Positions 1 through 8,929 of a DNA stretch of 16,654 nt are shown piece after piece (position 1 is the stretch's first letter; the number at the start of each line of letters is the position of its first letter). Made by a program: the position numbers and the translations under genes. This DNA is from Dentipellis sp. KUC8613 (Eukaryota > Basidiomycota > Agaricomycetes > Russulales > Hericiaceae): NCBI GenBank assembly GCA_002286715.1, contig NSJX01000170.1:5195-21848 (forward strand). Direction: 5' to 3'. A model generated the notes under the pieces. That model saw only the letters and a program-made list of their open reading frames with translations. It was not told the origin of the DNA and made no database searches.

Positions 1-2
1 AT

Positions 3-23
3 TCTGATTCATCTATGAATCAG
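3..23 (+). repeat. 5' terminus of element A (terminal inverted repeat plus adjacent palindrome)
   Basis: Positions 3-13 read TCTGATTCATC, the inverse of the subterminal 3' repeat. Bases 14-23 (TATGAATCAG) turn this into a near-perfect palindrome at 4-23, CTGATTCAT-CT-ATGAATCAG. The first dinucleotide TC matches the usual Helitron 5' end. The same 21 bases occur at the 5' end of element B. Confidence 0.85.
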
Positions 24-660
24 TTCTAATAATGGGGTGAGCCACTAAAACTCGAAGAACTTCAAAATCTCAAGTTCGGGAAGTTGGTTCCCACGGATTT
101 CAGCCACATTGGTTCAAGACACTTCTCTTTTATTTTGTGTACAGCTCAATTCGTCCTCTATCAATCTGAAATTTTGACCACACGTACAAAATTAGTATAT
201 ACACCTGTCATAAAAATTTGAAGACAATCGCATCTCTACATCGCTCGGAAATCAGAAGTCGCGCCATGCTTTAGAGGGTCAGATTGGAAGATGTACCATT
301 GTCGATGCAAGAGGCATTGAACTTGTTTGAAAATATCTCCAGGGACGTTTCATGTACTATCGTGGCTCCAACAATTTAGTTGAGATTTTAGACAATTTAT
401 TTGATTTTCAAAGAGCCTGTCTGCGCGAACGCTGAGTTGAGGAGCCATGTGCGGGAATTGCCGAGAGTCTTTGTGGCTCTGGCGACGAGCTCATCACTCG
501 ACTCTCGTCGTCATCCCCGCCGCCATCGCCATCCTGCACTCCCACCTGCACTCGCATCCACACTCGCGCCACATGAATTCCGCAAAGAACTGCGCTTACA
601 AACCAAGATGGAGGCATGTAGGAGGGGTTCGAGGGGCAGAGCAACGCGAGGTCGCAACAG
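24..660 (+). ncRNA. AT-rich 5' leader of element A, probable non-coding first exon
   Basis: This stretch holds no credible protein gene. It aligns collinearly with the leader of element B. AAGTCGCGCC lies 253 nt from the 5' end here and 262 nt in B; the block GCGGGAATTGCCGAGAGTC at 451-469 lies 448 nt from the end here and 449 nt in B; GTAGGAGGGG at 618-627 lies 615 nt from the end against 587 in B. Both leaders stop at a GTAAGT donor-like site. Small indels between the copies, including a 2-nt difference in the GTAGGAGGGG block, break any common frame, so conservation looks non-coding. Transcription is inferred from the shared donor, not seen. It could instead be a conserved replication or transposition control region. 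Confidence 0.4.
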
Positions 661-666
661 GTAAGT
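661..666 (+). promoter_or_regulatory. Candidate 5' splice donor (element A)
   Basis: CAG|GTAAGT with a pyrimidine-rich continuation matches the eukaryotic 5' splice-site consensus. A GTAAGT occurs at the equivalent place in element B (10373-10378, minus), about 650 nt from that element's 5' end. The matched position in two diverged copies is the evidence; no acceptor could be fixed. Confidence 0.4.
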
Positions 667-833
667 TTTTTTTCTTGTCTCTGCTGTTGTGCCCCACCCC
701 GCTCCTGTCGCCTGCCGCTCTCGCTCTAGCCCCCGCCACCCCCGCTCGCGACCGTCGCCTCGCCTCGCCCGCCTTAGCAACGGGCGTAGGGCGTGCGCCC
801 CACCCCACCGAAGAGCCTCGCGCCCTCGCGACG

Positions 834-894
834 GCGCCTTGCGCCCCGCCGACGTCACACGCGCCTTGCGCCCCGCCGACGTCACACGCGCCTT
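834..894 (+). repeat. 27-bp exact tandem duplication
   Basis: A 27-bp unit starting GCGCCTTGCGCCCC and ending GACGTCACAC is present at 834-860 and again without change at 861-887, followed by the first 7 bases of a third copy (888-894). The exact match suggests a recent duplication inside an otherwise degenerate array. Confidence 0.9.
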
Positions 895-900
895 CGCAGC

Positions 901-1230
901 GTCGTACCCCCCTCGCGGCGTCGTTCGCCTTCGCGACGAAGCCCCACACCCTCGCGCCGCCCCCACCCTGTGCCACCGCCACCCGCCCTGGGCCGTCATC
1001 ACGCCCCCTTCGCGACCCCGTTTCGCGCCGTCGCGCACTGCCATCATGCGCCGTGTCGCGCTGCAGTCATGTGCCTTCGTGCACCGCCGTCACCCGCTCT
1101 CTCGCGCCCTTGCGGCGTCGTACCCCCCCTCACGGCGTCGTTCGCCTTCACGACGACGCCCCACACCCTCGTGTTGCCGCCTCACGCTCCCGCCACCCGC
1201 CCTGGGCCATCATTCACACCCCCTTTGCGC
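901..1230 (+). repeat. Pair of diverged direct repeats, 216 bp apart
   Basis: The segment starting GTCGTACCCCCCTCGCGG at 901 (to about 1017) recurs at 1117 (to about 1230) with scattered substitutions. Landmarks GGCGTCGTTCGCCTTC and CCACCCGCCCTGGGCC are kept in both. This shows higher-order duplication within the GC-rich array. Confidence 0.75.
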
Positions 1231-1766
1231 CGCTGTCACCCGCTCGCTCACCCCGTTGTCACCCGCCCTCGCTCGCCATCGACACCCCGCCACGCTCCTC
1301 GCGCGGTCGTGCCGTCTGCGCCTTGCCGCGCCCTCAATGCCCCGCCGCGCCATCTCACACCCCGCCGCGCCCTCTGCGCCCCGCTGCCCCGCTGCCACGT
1401 GCCAGTCCATGGCGCTCGTCGCGCCCCTGCCCTCGCCTCCCATCACATTCGCCCCCCTCGTCGCGCACACGGCCGACACACGCCGCCCCACGACCAGTGC
1501 AGACCAGAGCACCCACGGCCCCACACCCGCGCCCTTGCCTCCGCCCCCTGTCACGTTCGCCGTCACGTCCGCTGCCCCCGTTCAAAACGCGCCAACACAC
1601 GCCGCCTCGCGCGGGCTCTGTGCGTGCCACCTCGCACACACTCTATGCCAGCGCCAGCGCGCCCACACCCCTGCACGCGCTGTGCCCGTTCCCATATCCC
1701 TCCAAATGGTACCCAGATGGATGGGAGAGGCGGAATGACAGGGAATAGGTAACTTTCTCTTACCTT

Positions 1767-1802
1767 CTTTTTCTTTTTCTTTTTCTTTTTCTTTTTCTTT
1801 TC
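1767..1802 (+). repeat. (CTTTTT)n microsatellite
   Basis: Six hexamer copies of CTTTTT run with C at every sixth base from 1767 to 1797. They sit just after a GTAACT donor-like site at 1748-1753. A pyrimidine tract of this kind can act in splicing, but no acceptor is evident and slippage is the simplest explanation. Confidence 0.85.
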
Positions 1803-2478
1803 CTTCGTTCCTTCCCCATCTCGCTCACCATCGCCTCGTTCGCCCTCATTCGCCCTTGTTTGCCCTCGCCTCATTCGCCGCTCTCTCGCACGCCCCGCGC
1901 CACCGTCTTCGTGCCACGCCAAACACTCTTCGTGGGCCCTGTCTCGCTCGGTGTGCCATGCCGCGCATTCTCAGCTGCACCACGCCTTCTTCGCGCCCCA
2001 TAGGGCCGTCTCCTGCCCTGTCTCACCTTCTGCATGCGTTCTGCACATTCTCAGCCGCGCTGCTCCCTCTGCGCGCCCCGTCTCGCCATCTGCGCGCCGT
2101 GCCTCGCATTCTCAATCGCGCAACGCCCTCTTCAAGCTCCGTGGGGCCATCTCGTGCCCTGAGGCGCTTTTTGCGAGCCACACCGCGCCCTCTTTGCGCC
2201 TCATCAGGCCGTCTCATGCCCCGCACCGCCATCTGCCTGCCCCGCTCTACCGTCTCGCTCATCCCGCCGTCTCGTTCACCCTACCGACGCCCGAACGACG
2301 CGCCCTGCGCCCTAGCAACAATGTCTCGGGCCTCTGGTGTCCCACCGACGTGCCCCGCGCCCCACCAATGTACCCGGTGCCCCGCCGATGTCACACGCGT
2401 GCGCCGTCTCGTGCCGAGCACCCTCTTTGCACTGTCGCGCCCCTCTTGCCCCTCTCACACGTGGGACCCCTCCCACCG

Positions 2479-2575
2479 GTGTCGATTCGTGGCTGGTGGC
2501 CCCGCCCCGCCCTCGCGCTGCCACCACAAACATGCACGCCGCCATCTCGTGCTCCTACGAGGGCTCGCATGTCGC
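2479..2575 (+). repeat. Block strongly conserved between elements A and B (copy in A)
   Basis: About 97 bp, starting GTGTCGATTCGTGGCTGG, matches the reverse complement of 6848-6943 in element B with roughly 90 percent identity by eye. That is far closer than the surrounding arrays. Orientation relative to each carrier is the same. Several frames are open through it in both copies, so a coding role cannot be argued from openness alone. Confidence 0.6.
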
Positions 2576-3690
2576 CGCCACCTCTGGCTTCGCGCGCCCC
2601 ACGACCGCCGTCTTGCACCTTGTGGCGCCGTCTGGCGCCCCGGGCGCGAAGGCTCCTTCCCCCGTTCAGCGCTCGCACGCCCTCGTGCCGCGGCCACGAG
2701 TGGCCACGCAGTTGTCTCGCGCACCAACGGCGCCGTCTCGTGGCCCTGCTCACCTCATCACGTCCCCGCGCACCGTCCGCCGCCCCTGCTCGCTGTCTGC
2801 CGCCAGCCTGCGCCTTCTCGCATCCCCACACCGTCTGCGCGCCGCCTCTGCCATCTTTGCGTCGCGCCGCACCCCTGAGGCCCTCGCTCGTCCTTGCGCC
2901 ATTCCCACATCGCCACCGCGAGCGCGTGTGCCGCCGTTACCACACGCGACGGGCCCCCCACCGTGCGCCAGCACGACGATCTTGCACACGCAGGCGTGCA
3001 CCGCCCTCTTGCGCGCCGGCGTCCCTCACTCGCCCCCGCCCCGCCCCCACCTAATCCAATTGAGCGTGTGCGCGGCCACCACCGCACGCGATGCCCCCGA
3101 CACACTTTTCTCACTCCCACTCTGGCCCAGGACGGCAATTTTGCCCTCGTGCGCCGCCGTTTTACGCACGTAAGCCTGCGTTTGCGTCTCGCGTGACTGC
3201 CGCCCCCGCTGCCCCACCCCGCCTCGCCGTCGTCGTGTCGTGTCATGCCGTCGCGTGGCGCGACGCGCTCTCAACACCTCACCCCGCCCTCTTCGCGCCC
3301 CGCACCACCGTCTGCACGCCCTGCCGCTGCGTTGCCACGCCACGCCGTCTCAGCTGTGCCACGCCCATGTCGCGCCCCACCCCTCCGTGTCGTGCCCCAC
3401 CCCGCCCTCTGCGCGCCCGGTCCCGCCCTCTTCGCACTGCACCGCGCCTTCTCAGACGCACCGCGCGGTCGTCGCGCCCCACTCCGCCGTCCCGCGCTCC
3501 GCACGCCCTGTCCCGCCCTCTGCGCGCCACACCGGCCGTCTTCGCGTCCCATGGGGCCGTCTCGCGCCCCACCCATTCCCGCCGTCTCACACCCCGCCGC
3601 GCCGTATTCGCACCCCGCCATGCTGTTTTTGCGCCAACATCTTGCACGGCCTCTCCCTGCCTCACGTGCCCTAGCAACGGCGCGGAATGC

Positions 3691-4291
3691 ATACACAGTC
3701 TCGCAACGAGATCCTCCTATAGTTTGGTCTTTCAACTTGGTGAGGTCTTTCTTTCTCTACCTCTTCCTTGATTGAATTGGATACAGACCAGATGCAGTGT
3801 TCTACACTATACTGGTGTGTTATCCCTTTTACTATGACCTTCTCACAGACTCCATGTCTGTAGGAGATCATAATACTACTGTTATCTTTATTTAGAGGGT
3901 TGATTCATCAGAGCAGAGTAAATAGCATGTATGCTAGTAGTCTTGACAGGGATTAATTAGATAATTTTACTATTGAGATTTACATCAGCAATAATATCTT
4001 CCATACTCCAATGTGTAGCATTAAGTTAATGTCTTTACTATGAAAGAAATGCTCATTCACACAAGCCACTTTGCAAAACATGCAAGGCTGGCTGTTCAGA
4101 ACAACTGAATAATCACATAAAATCAGAAGGTTTCAAGAGAAATCACATGGATTCAGACAAAATTATACAGAATTGGATAAAATCAAATGTAGTTGAATTA
4201 GGTGAGATCAAATCTGATCAAATCATCAAGAATGGAACTGTGTGCAGGTTTATAGAGCATGTATGAAAAATCTTGAAAGATGACAAAACAT
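3691..4291 (+). other. AT-rich 3' tail of element A, no gene seen
   Basis: Composition switches sharply from GC-rich to AT-rich near 3690. A donor-like GGTGAGGT occurs near 3740. The rest holds no open frame of note and no RNA gene that I can recognise. The last part (AATCTTGAAAGATGACAAAA, 4269-4288) resembles the matching place in element B (AATCTTGTAAGAAGA), so some subterminal sequence is family-wide. Confidence 0.5.
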
Positions 4292-4333
4292 GATGAATCA
4301 GACCCTGCCGCTTGCCGGCCCACTCCTCACTAG
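4292..4333 (+). repeat. 3' terminus of element A (subterminal repeat, hairpin, CTAG)
   Basis: GATGAATCAGA (4292-4302) is the inverse of the element's first 11 bases. It is followed by stem GCCG (4307-4310), loop CTTGC, stem CGGC (4316-4319), spacer CCACTCCTCA and CTAG (4330-4333), then T. A short hairpin 10-12 nt before CTRR is the classical Helitron 3' end and is thought to signal termination of rolling-circle transfer. Element B differs at one of the 42 positions. Confidence 0.85.
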
Positions 4334-4718
4334 TATCTATATGTGAGTTTTCCTCACAAGGAACTCGAGACCTCATTAGTTGTATGTCATCATCTGTGCA
4401 AGAAGCCATCCTGCAATTCTCAAGTAGTGTTCTGAATTTTGCATCCTCTTCGCTTTGTGTCTTTTGTCTCATGTTTTGTTTCAGCAACACCACTACTGTT
4501 GCTTGATGCCAAAGAGCTTTTCCTATGCTTTGCTTTTGAACTTTTACTGATCCAGTTGTGTGGAGTATGCTTTTGACCTCATGACTGTATAGGGCTGGTC
4601 CAACTCTAGATATGGGTGGAAGCTGACCAAAGTCTCCAGCGTATATCATATTTTTTCCAGCAAATGCTGCTTCATCTATTCTGAGGGCTAAGTTCATTTG
4701 AGAGCTTATAGAGTACAA
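4334..4718 (-). pseudogene. PIF1 helicase continuation of the same Rep-helicase gene (middle part)
   Basis: This is the piece of the element C helicase lying between insertions B and A. Reading minus from 4718 it gives LYSISSQMNLALRIDEAAF, then motif III GDFGQLPP (4614-4637), then LLKQNMRQ and a motif-rich stretch down to SHID. Joining the end of 11023-15670 to this segment, allowing one shared T, restores an uninterrupted frame and the usual PIF1/Helitron helicase order of Walker B followed by an LYxIS motif and GDFxQLPP. Element A cuts it at 4334. An open frame runs on into A down to 4218, but those codons are transposon terminus, not helicase. The remaining C-terminal helicase motifs should lie left of the window. 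Confidence 0.9.
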
Positions 4719-4760
4719 CTAGTGAGGAGTGGGCCGGCAAGCGGCAGGTTCTGATTCATC
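4719..4760 (-). repeat. 3' terminus of element B (subterminal repeat, hairpin, CTAG)
   Basis: Read on minus: GATGAATCAGA (4760-4750), stem GCCG (4745-4742), loop CTTGC, stem CGGC (4736-4733), a 10-nt spacer, CTAG (4722-4719), then T of the helicase gene. It is identical to the element A terminus over 42 nt except for one base directly after the repeat (A in B, C in A). Confidence 0.87.
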
Positions 4761-5400
4761 TCAGGGTCTTCTTACAAGATTCTTAAAAATTGTCCTAGCA
4801 ATTCACAACACTTCTTAATGACACCTTGAAAACTGTGAGTAAGGTTGCATTCAAGCAAAATACTCTCTGCAAAATAAATATTCTCAAATTGAGAAACACA
4901 TGTAAATGTTAAGCTAGTGTATGCATTGTTGGGCTCAAAATCCACAGGTTAAAGAAATTGTCATCTCCCGTGATATAAATCCAAATGTGCTATACCACCC
5001 AGACAAAATGAGAATATGTTGATATAATAGGGCACAATATGGCTATCAACTTTCAGATTGATTGAGCATATATTAGACTGTAGAAAACAAACATGAATCA
5101 GTATACAATGACCTCAGCAGTTATAGATTATTTCAGGCTGGATTATTTGAATTATTTTTATGGGCTGAGAATCAATCAAGCAAACAACATCCGATCCATT
5201 TCATTAATTCTTTCATTAGAATACAAAAATTCCTACCACAATTAGTAAACCCCAAAACACTGAGTAGATGTTGCAGGCAGAGAGGGCAACAAGAAAGGCA
5301 CTGACTCAAGTCTGCAGGCAGGGGCATGACCAGGCAGAAGATACAGAAGTTCATGCACAAGAAGGATGCTATGTTGCTGGACAGCAACGCTCGGGCACAC
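4761..5400 (-). other. AT-rich 3' tail of element B, no gene seen
   Basis: About 640 bp of AT-rich sequence with no credible open frame or RNA gene. It corresponds in place to the AT-rich tail of element A, though I see clear similarity only in the last 30-40 bp before the terminus. Confidence 0.5.
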
Positions 5401-5410
5401 AGCACAATTG

Positions 5411-7440
5411 TTGGAGCACCAGATGCCATTGCTAGAGCACCAGAGGGTGTCGCTAGGGTGCAGGGCGTCGGTGGAAGGCGAACCGGCACGGCGCGGCGTG
5501 CACACGGCAGGACGCGGCGCGAGAAGACAGGGCAAGATGCGAGACGGCCCCATGAGGCGGTAACAGGGCGCGGCGGGCCTTGCACAGGGCACAGCGCGGC
5601 TGAGAGCGCTCGGTGCGGCGCGAAAACGGCGGGGTGTAGTGTGAGACCACAGGGCGGGGCGCGCAGACGGGGCGACGGGGCACGAGACGGCGGGGTGGGG
5701 CGATGACGGGGCGGGGCGCGAGACGGGGCGCGAAGACGGCGCAATGCGGCGTTGAGACAGAGGTGGGGTGCACAGACGGCGCGGCGGGTTGTTGAGGGGA
5801 CGAGGTGGGGCATTGAGAGCGGAGCGCGCAGACGACGGCGCCGGGCACAAGACGGCCCCATGGGGCTCGAAGACGGCGCGGCGGGCACGCAGACGGCGGA
5901 ACGGGGCGCTCGGCGGCGAGACGGGGCGCGGACGGCGCGGCGGGGCATGCAGATGGCGGCGCAGGGCGCGGGAAGGCCCCATTGGGCGCGAAGAGGGCGC
6001 GGCAGGGTGCAGTCCGCGCGGCGTAGCGGAAGAGGGCGCGGCGTGGCACGACACGACACGATGACGGCCAGGCGGGGCGCGAGATGGCACACGGGCCGCG
6101 AAAAGTGCGGAACGGGGGCTGAGAGCGCGCGGCGCCATGCGACACGGCGTGCAGACGGCGGGGCGGGGCGCGTGGAGTTAGCGGCGCGGCGCGATGGGGT
6201 GCGACGGCGCGGGGCGTCTGACGATGAGAGCGCCACGGGGCACCATAGGTGCATGATGGGGCGCGGAACGGCGGCGTGAGGGCGGGTAGCAGCGACGCGA
6301 GGCCAGGAGAAGGCGTGCGGGGGCGGGAGATGGGGCGGGCGGGCGCTAGATGGGGCGAGCGGGCGCTACATGAGGCGAGCGGACGCGGGAGACGGCGCGG
6401 GCGGACGTGACACGGCACGGGCGGGCGGGACACGGCGCGGGCAGGGGCAGGAAATGGCGCGCGGGGGGGAAGGCGTAGGTGGGCGTGATGCGATGACGCA
6501 GGGCCACGAGACGGCACGCGGGGGGGCGGGAGATGGGGCGGGAGGGCGGGAGGCGGCGGGCGGCGGGCCAGAAGGCGGGAGGGTGCGCTTGAAGGCGCGC
6601 GGGTGCGCGAGAAGGCACGGGCGGGGGGGAGATGGGACGTGCACAGGAGGCGGCGCGAGCAGGCGTGATGCGGCGACGCCGGGCCATGAGACGGCGCCGT
6701 TGGGGCGCGAGAGGACTGCGTGGGCGCTCGTGGCGGCAGCACGAGCGCGTGCGAGCGCGGAACGGGGCCAGGAGCCCGCCAGGCCTGAAGGTGATGCTGC
6801 AGGGCGCCGATCGTGAGGCACCAAGCCATGGCTGGCAGCGACACACGAGCCCTCGCAGGGGCGCGAGACGGCGGCGTGCGTGTTTGTGGTGGCAGGGCGA
6901 GGGCGGGGCGGGGCCACCAGCCACGAATCGACACCGCTGAGGCGCGAGAGGGTGCGCGAGGCCTGCACAAAACAGGTGCGATGATGGTAGGAGGGGAGCG
7001 ACGCGCGAGAGGGGCGAGAGGGGCGAGAGGGGCGCGACAGCACAAAGAGGGCGGTCGGCACGAGACGGTGCAGCGAGGCGCAAGACGACGACGTGGTGCG
7101 AAGGCGGCGGAGCGGGGCCCAAGACGGCCTCAATGGGTGCGAATATGGCGCAACGGGGGTTGAGAGGCACGGGGCGGGGCGACAGGGTGCGAGACGGTGC
7201 GTCGCACTGCACAGACGTTGAAACGGCGGCTGTGGGGCTTGAGCTTGAGACGGCACGAGGGGAGCACAAGGGGGGCACAGGCGCGAGACGGCGCCATTGG
7301 AGTCGACACAGCGGTACCGTGGTGGGGGTCGACACAGGCAGCGCGAGACTGTCGTGCGAGTGCGTTGTAACGCAGTACTCGACTTGTCCGTCACGCGTCA
7401 CGCGTCACTGCCTACTAGAGACTCGGTCACCGACTCACCA
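5411..7440 (-). repeat. GC-rich degenerate minisatellite of element B, distal array
   Basis: About 2 kb, G-rich on plus and hence pyrimidine-rich on the element's sense strand, as in element A. At the edge (5411-5462) the monomer is readable as TTGGAGCACCAGATGCCATT followed by GCTAGAGCACCAGAGGG, a period of about 22-25 bp. Inside it decays to words such as GAGACGGCGCCGTTGGGGCG (6688-6707) and GACGGCCCCATGGGGC near 5851. Long frames on both strands reflect composition. No gene is supported. Confidence 0.6.
6848..6943 (-). repeat. Block strongly conserved between elements A and B (copy in B)
   Basis: The reverse complement contains GTGTCGATTCGTGGCTGG and GCCCCGCCCCGCCCTCGC and aligns with 2479-2575 of element A with few mismatches. 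It is in the same orientation relative to the element. It marks the best-preserved internal homology between the two elements. Confidence 0.6.
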
Positions 7441-7449
7441 GTCTACATA

Positions 7450-8890
7450 ATCCGTACGACACATTTACGGCTGCCGGCTGAGTTCGTTCAGAGTTCGTTT
7501 CAGCCGGGCAAGCCGATAAACATTTGAGCATTCCTGCTCATCAAATTTTTCGTTTGCTCTGAGGTTTGAGGTAGTGATGCATTATGATCGTCCAACAGTA
7601 CACGAATATATTCATACATCGAGGTAATTTACTGAGTGCCCAACGAGTGTCTCGACCAGTCGACGAACGGCGCACGGCAAATGCCGACGCCCGTTTCCAG
7701 TTGAGACGCGCCTTGGTTGTTCTTCTCATGCTCAATGTCAACATGCTCTTGTACCCCCTTCATTCTTACTTGCTACGTCGCTCGTCGCCCAATCTCAACA
7801 TACACACACCGCCCACATACACGCTTGCAAACACGTCGGGCTTGCCGAGGAGAGGGAGTATCGGGGGTCACAAGACGGGTACGTCGCTCACTCGCTCTCC
7901 TACAGCCTGTCGCTAACGTCTGGCACCTGCCAGCCCGCACTTTTCATATCTGGTCACGCCCGCAGACCTCCGCCCGCGCCTCACTGCGCCTTACCTGCAT
8001 CCGCGCACCTGTGCGCACGATCTTGCTGGTGCTGCTCTTCCGCACCTCGTACGGGCGTCGCGCCCTTCGAGCTACGCCAGCGCGGCCGCTTCCACTACAT
8101 GCACTTCATCCCCGCTCATCCCTTTCTCCAGATCTCACCCCCGCAAGACCACGCATTGCGTCGTCGTCGTGCCGCCGCCCTTGTCGTCACCGTGTGCCGC
8201 CGTCGCCACGTCTCATCACGCAGGGCCACGTCTTTTGGCGCAACGACGAGCTCGTCCGCGACGCGCTGCTGCAGCTCACGGACGCGCTCGGTGCGTGCCA
8301 CGTGCGCGGCTTGTACCACCGCGACGTGAAGCCGGAGAACATCCTCTGCAGCGCGGACGGGCGCGCGCTCCGGCTCGTGGACTTTGGGCTCGCGAGTGTG
8401 GACCAGATCAGCACGTCTCACGGGTGCGGCAGCGCAGACTACATGGCCCTGGAGTTCATCGGGCGCGAGTTCGCCGGGCGCACGCCGTACCTCGCGCTGC
8501 GCGGCGCGCCGCGGCATCACTTTGTCGTCATCGCCATCGCGCCGTCGTCTCTTGTGCGTGTTTTGTCCCGCATGCTCCCGCTTCTGCATTCTCGCGCCAC
8601 TCTCCCGTTCCCCGACTTGGGTCCTCCGAGTCGCTCACACTGTTGCCCTTGCTGCGTGTGCACTTTGCTACATGCTCCGGCAGCTGTACAACCAGCACTG
8701 CTCTCCCGTGCACCGATGTCGGTTGTGCATAGACCTTTGCATTGTATTAGCTACTATACCTTGAAATATAACATTACTTTGCCTTTCATGCTACTCAGTA
8801 TATGAGGATCATGTCTATCTATAGGCATGACAGATATTTGTGTAGACTACATAGTTTTGGCTGCTGACTATTATACCTATGTACACTACA
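7450..8890 (+). other. Captured host-derived segment inside element B
   Basis: This 1.4-kb stretch interrupts the G-rich arrays. Its strand bias is reversed (C-rich on plus around 7980-8200), it is less repetitive, and it is bordered by AT-richer margins (about 7440-7640 and 8740-8890). It contains the kinase fragment at 8200-8490. Gene-fragment capture is well known for Helitrons. I found no terminal repeats of its own, so the exact limits are approximate. Apart from the kinase piece I recognise nothing in it. Confidence 0.5.
8200..8490 (+). pseudogene. Serine/threonine protein kinase fragment (catalytic core only)
   Basis: The frame through 8212-8490 reads GHVFWRNDELVRD, then the catalytic loop YHRDVKPEN (8314-8340; catalytic Asp at 8323-8325, Lys at 8329-8331), then VDFGLAS with the DFG motif at 8380-8388, then GCGSADYMALEFIG in the place of the activation segment and APE motif, where Pro of APE is replaced (ALE). 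The N-lobe with glycine loop and VAIK lysine is not recognisable upstream in this frame, and similarity ends near TPY at 8488. Roughly 95 residues of a kinase domain of about 260 are present, so it is a truncated capture. The fragment's style (FWRND...RDVKPEN...CGS) is typical of many basidiomycete kinases. It is antisense to element B. Confidence 0.8.
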
Positions 8891-8929
8891 GAGACTTGGC
8901 TGGAGCCTGCAGACTGGGCAGTGCGGGGG

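Larger units (their letters stand above)
661..3690 (+). repeat. GC-rich, pyrimidine-strand degenerate minisatellite of element A
   Basis: About 3 kb of very GC-rich sequence with C and T on the plus strand. It is built from loosely repeated words such as GCCCC, CCGTCTCGCGCCCCACC and CCCTAGCAACG. Examples of the GGGGCC(G/A)TCTC word are near 2003, 2147 and 3549, and CCTAGCAAC recurs near 2310 and 3669. The reverse complements of the same words fill element B. All six frames stay open for long distances because stop codons are rare at this composition; the predicted products are Pro/Ala/Arg-rich, overlap on both strands and show no domain. I see no gene here. The origin is unknown: it may be amplified captured DNA. 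Confidence 0.6.
3..4333 (+). mobile_element. Element A: complete non-autonomous Helentron-type transposon
   Basis: A 4331-bp element read on the plus strand. It begins TCTGATTCATC at 3-13 and ends with CTAG at 4330-4333. The inverse of its first 11 bases, GATGAATCAGA, lies at 4292-4302, followed by a GCCG/CGGC hairpin and a 10-nt spacer before CTAG. This is the asymmetric terminal inverted repeat and subterminal hairpin layout known for Helitron2/Helentron elements. T flanks both sides (2 and 4334), as expected for insertion at T. The body has three parts: an AT-rich leader (24-660), a GC-rich degenerate repeat (661 to about 3690) and an AT-rich tail. No Rep, helicase or other credible protein is encoded, so it must be moved in trans. 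It interrupts the PIF1-like helicase region of element C. Boundaries are well supported by element B, which has the same ends. Confidence 0.85.

Noticed and set aside
447..3775. Many long overlapping reading frames on both strands of the GC-rich part of element A
   Set aside because: They overlap in all frames and encode Pro/Ala/Arg/Ser-rich low-complexity sequence with no domain. Stop codons are simply rare at this base composition, and the frames follow the repeat words.
4218..4333. C-terminal extension of the helicase piece into 4218-4333
   Set aside because: It is read-through of the element A terminus and tail, not helicase sequence.
4292..4760. A small 469-bp terminal-inverted-repeat (MITE-like) transposon
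   Set aside because: The inverted arms are the 3' ends of two larger opposed elements whose 5' ends are found at 3 and 11022. The interior is in-frame helicase of the interrupted gene, and no flanking target duplication exists.
5172..7401. Long minus-strand frames (up to about 530 codons) in element B's distal array
   Set aside because: Same compositional artefact. Similar peptide words to element A (for example SIRGWWPRPALALPP) come from the conserved DNA block, and similarity appears in more than one frame, so it is not evidence of a protein.
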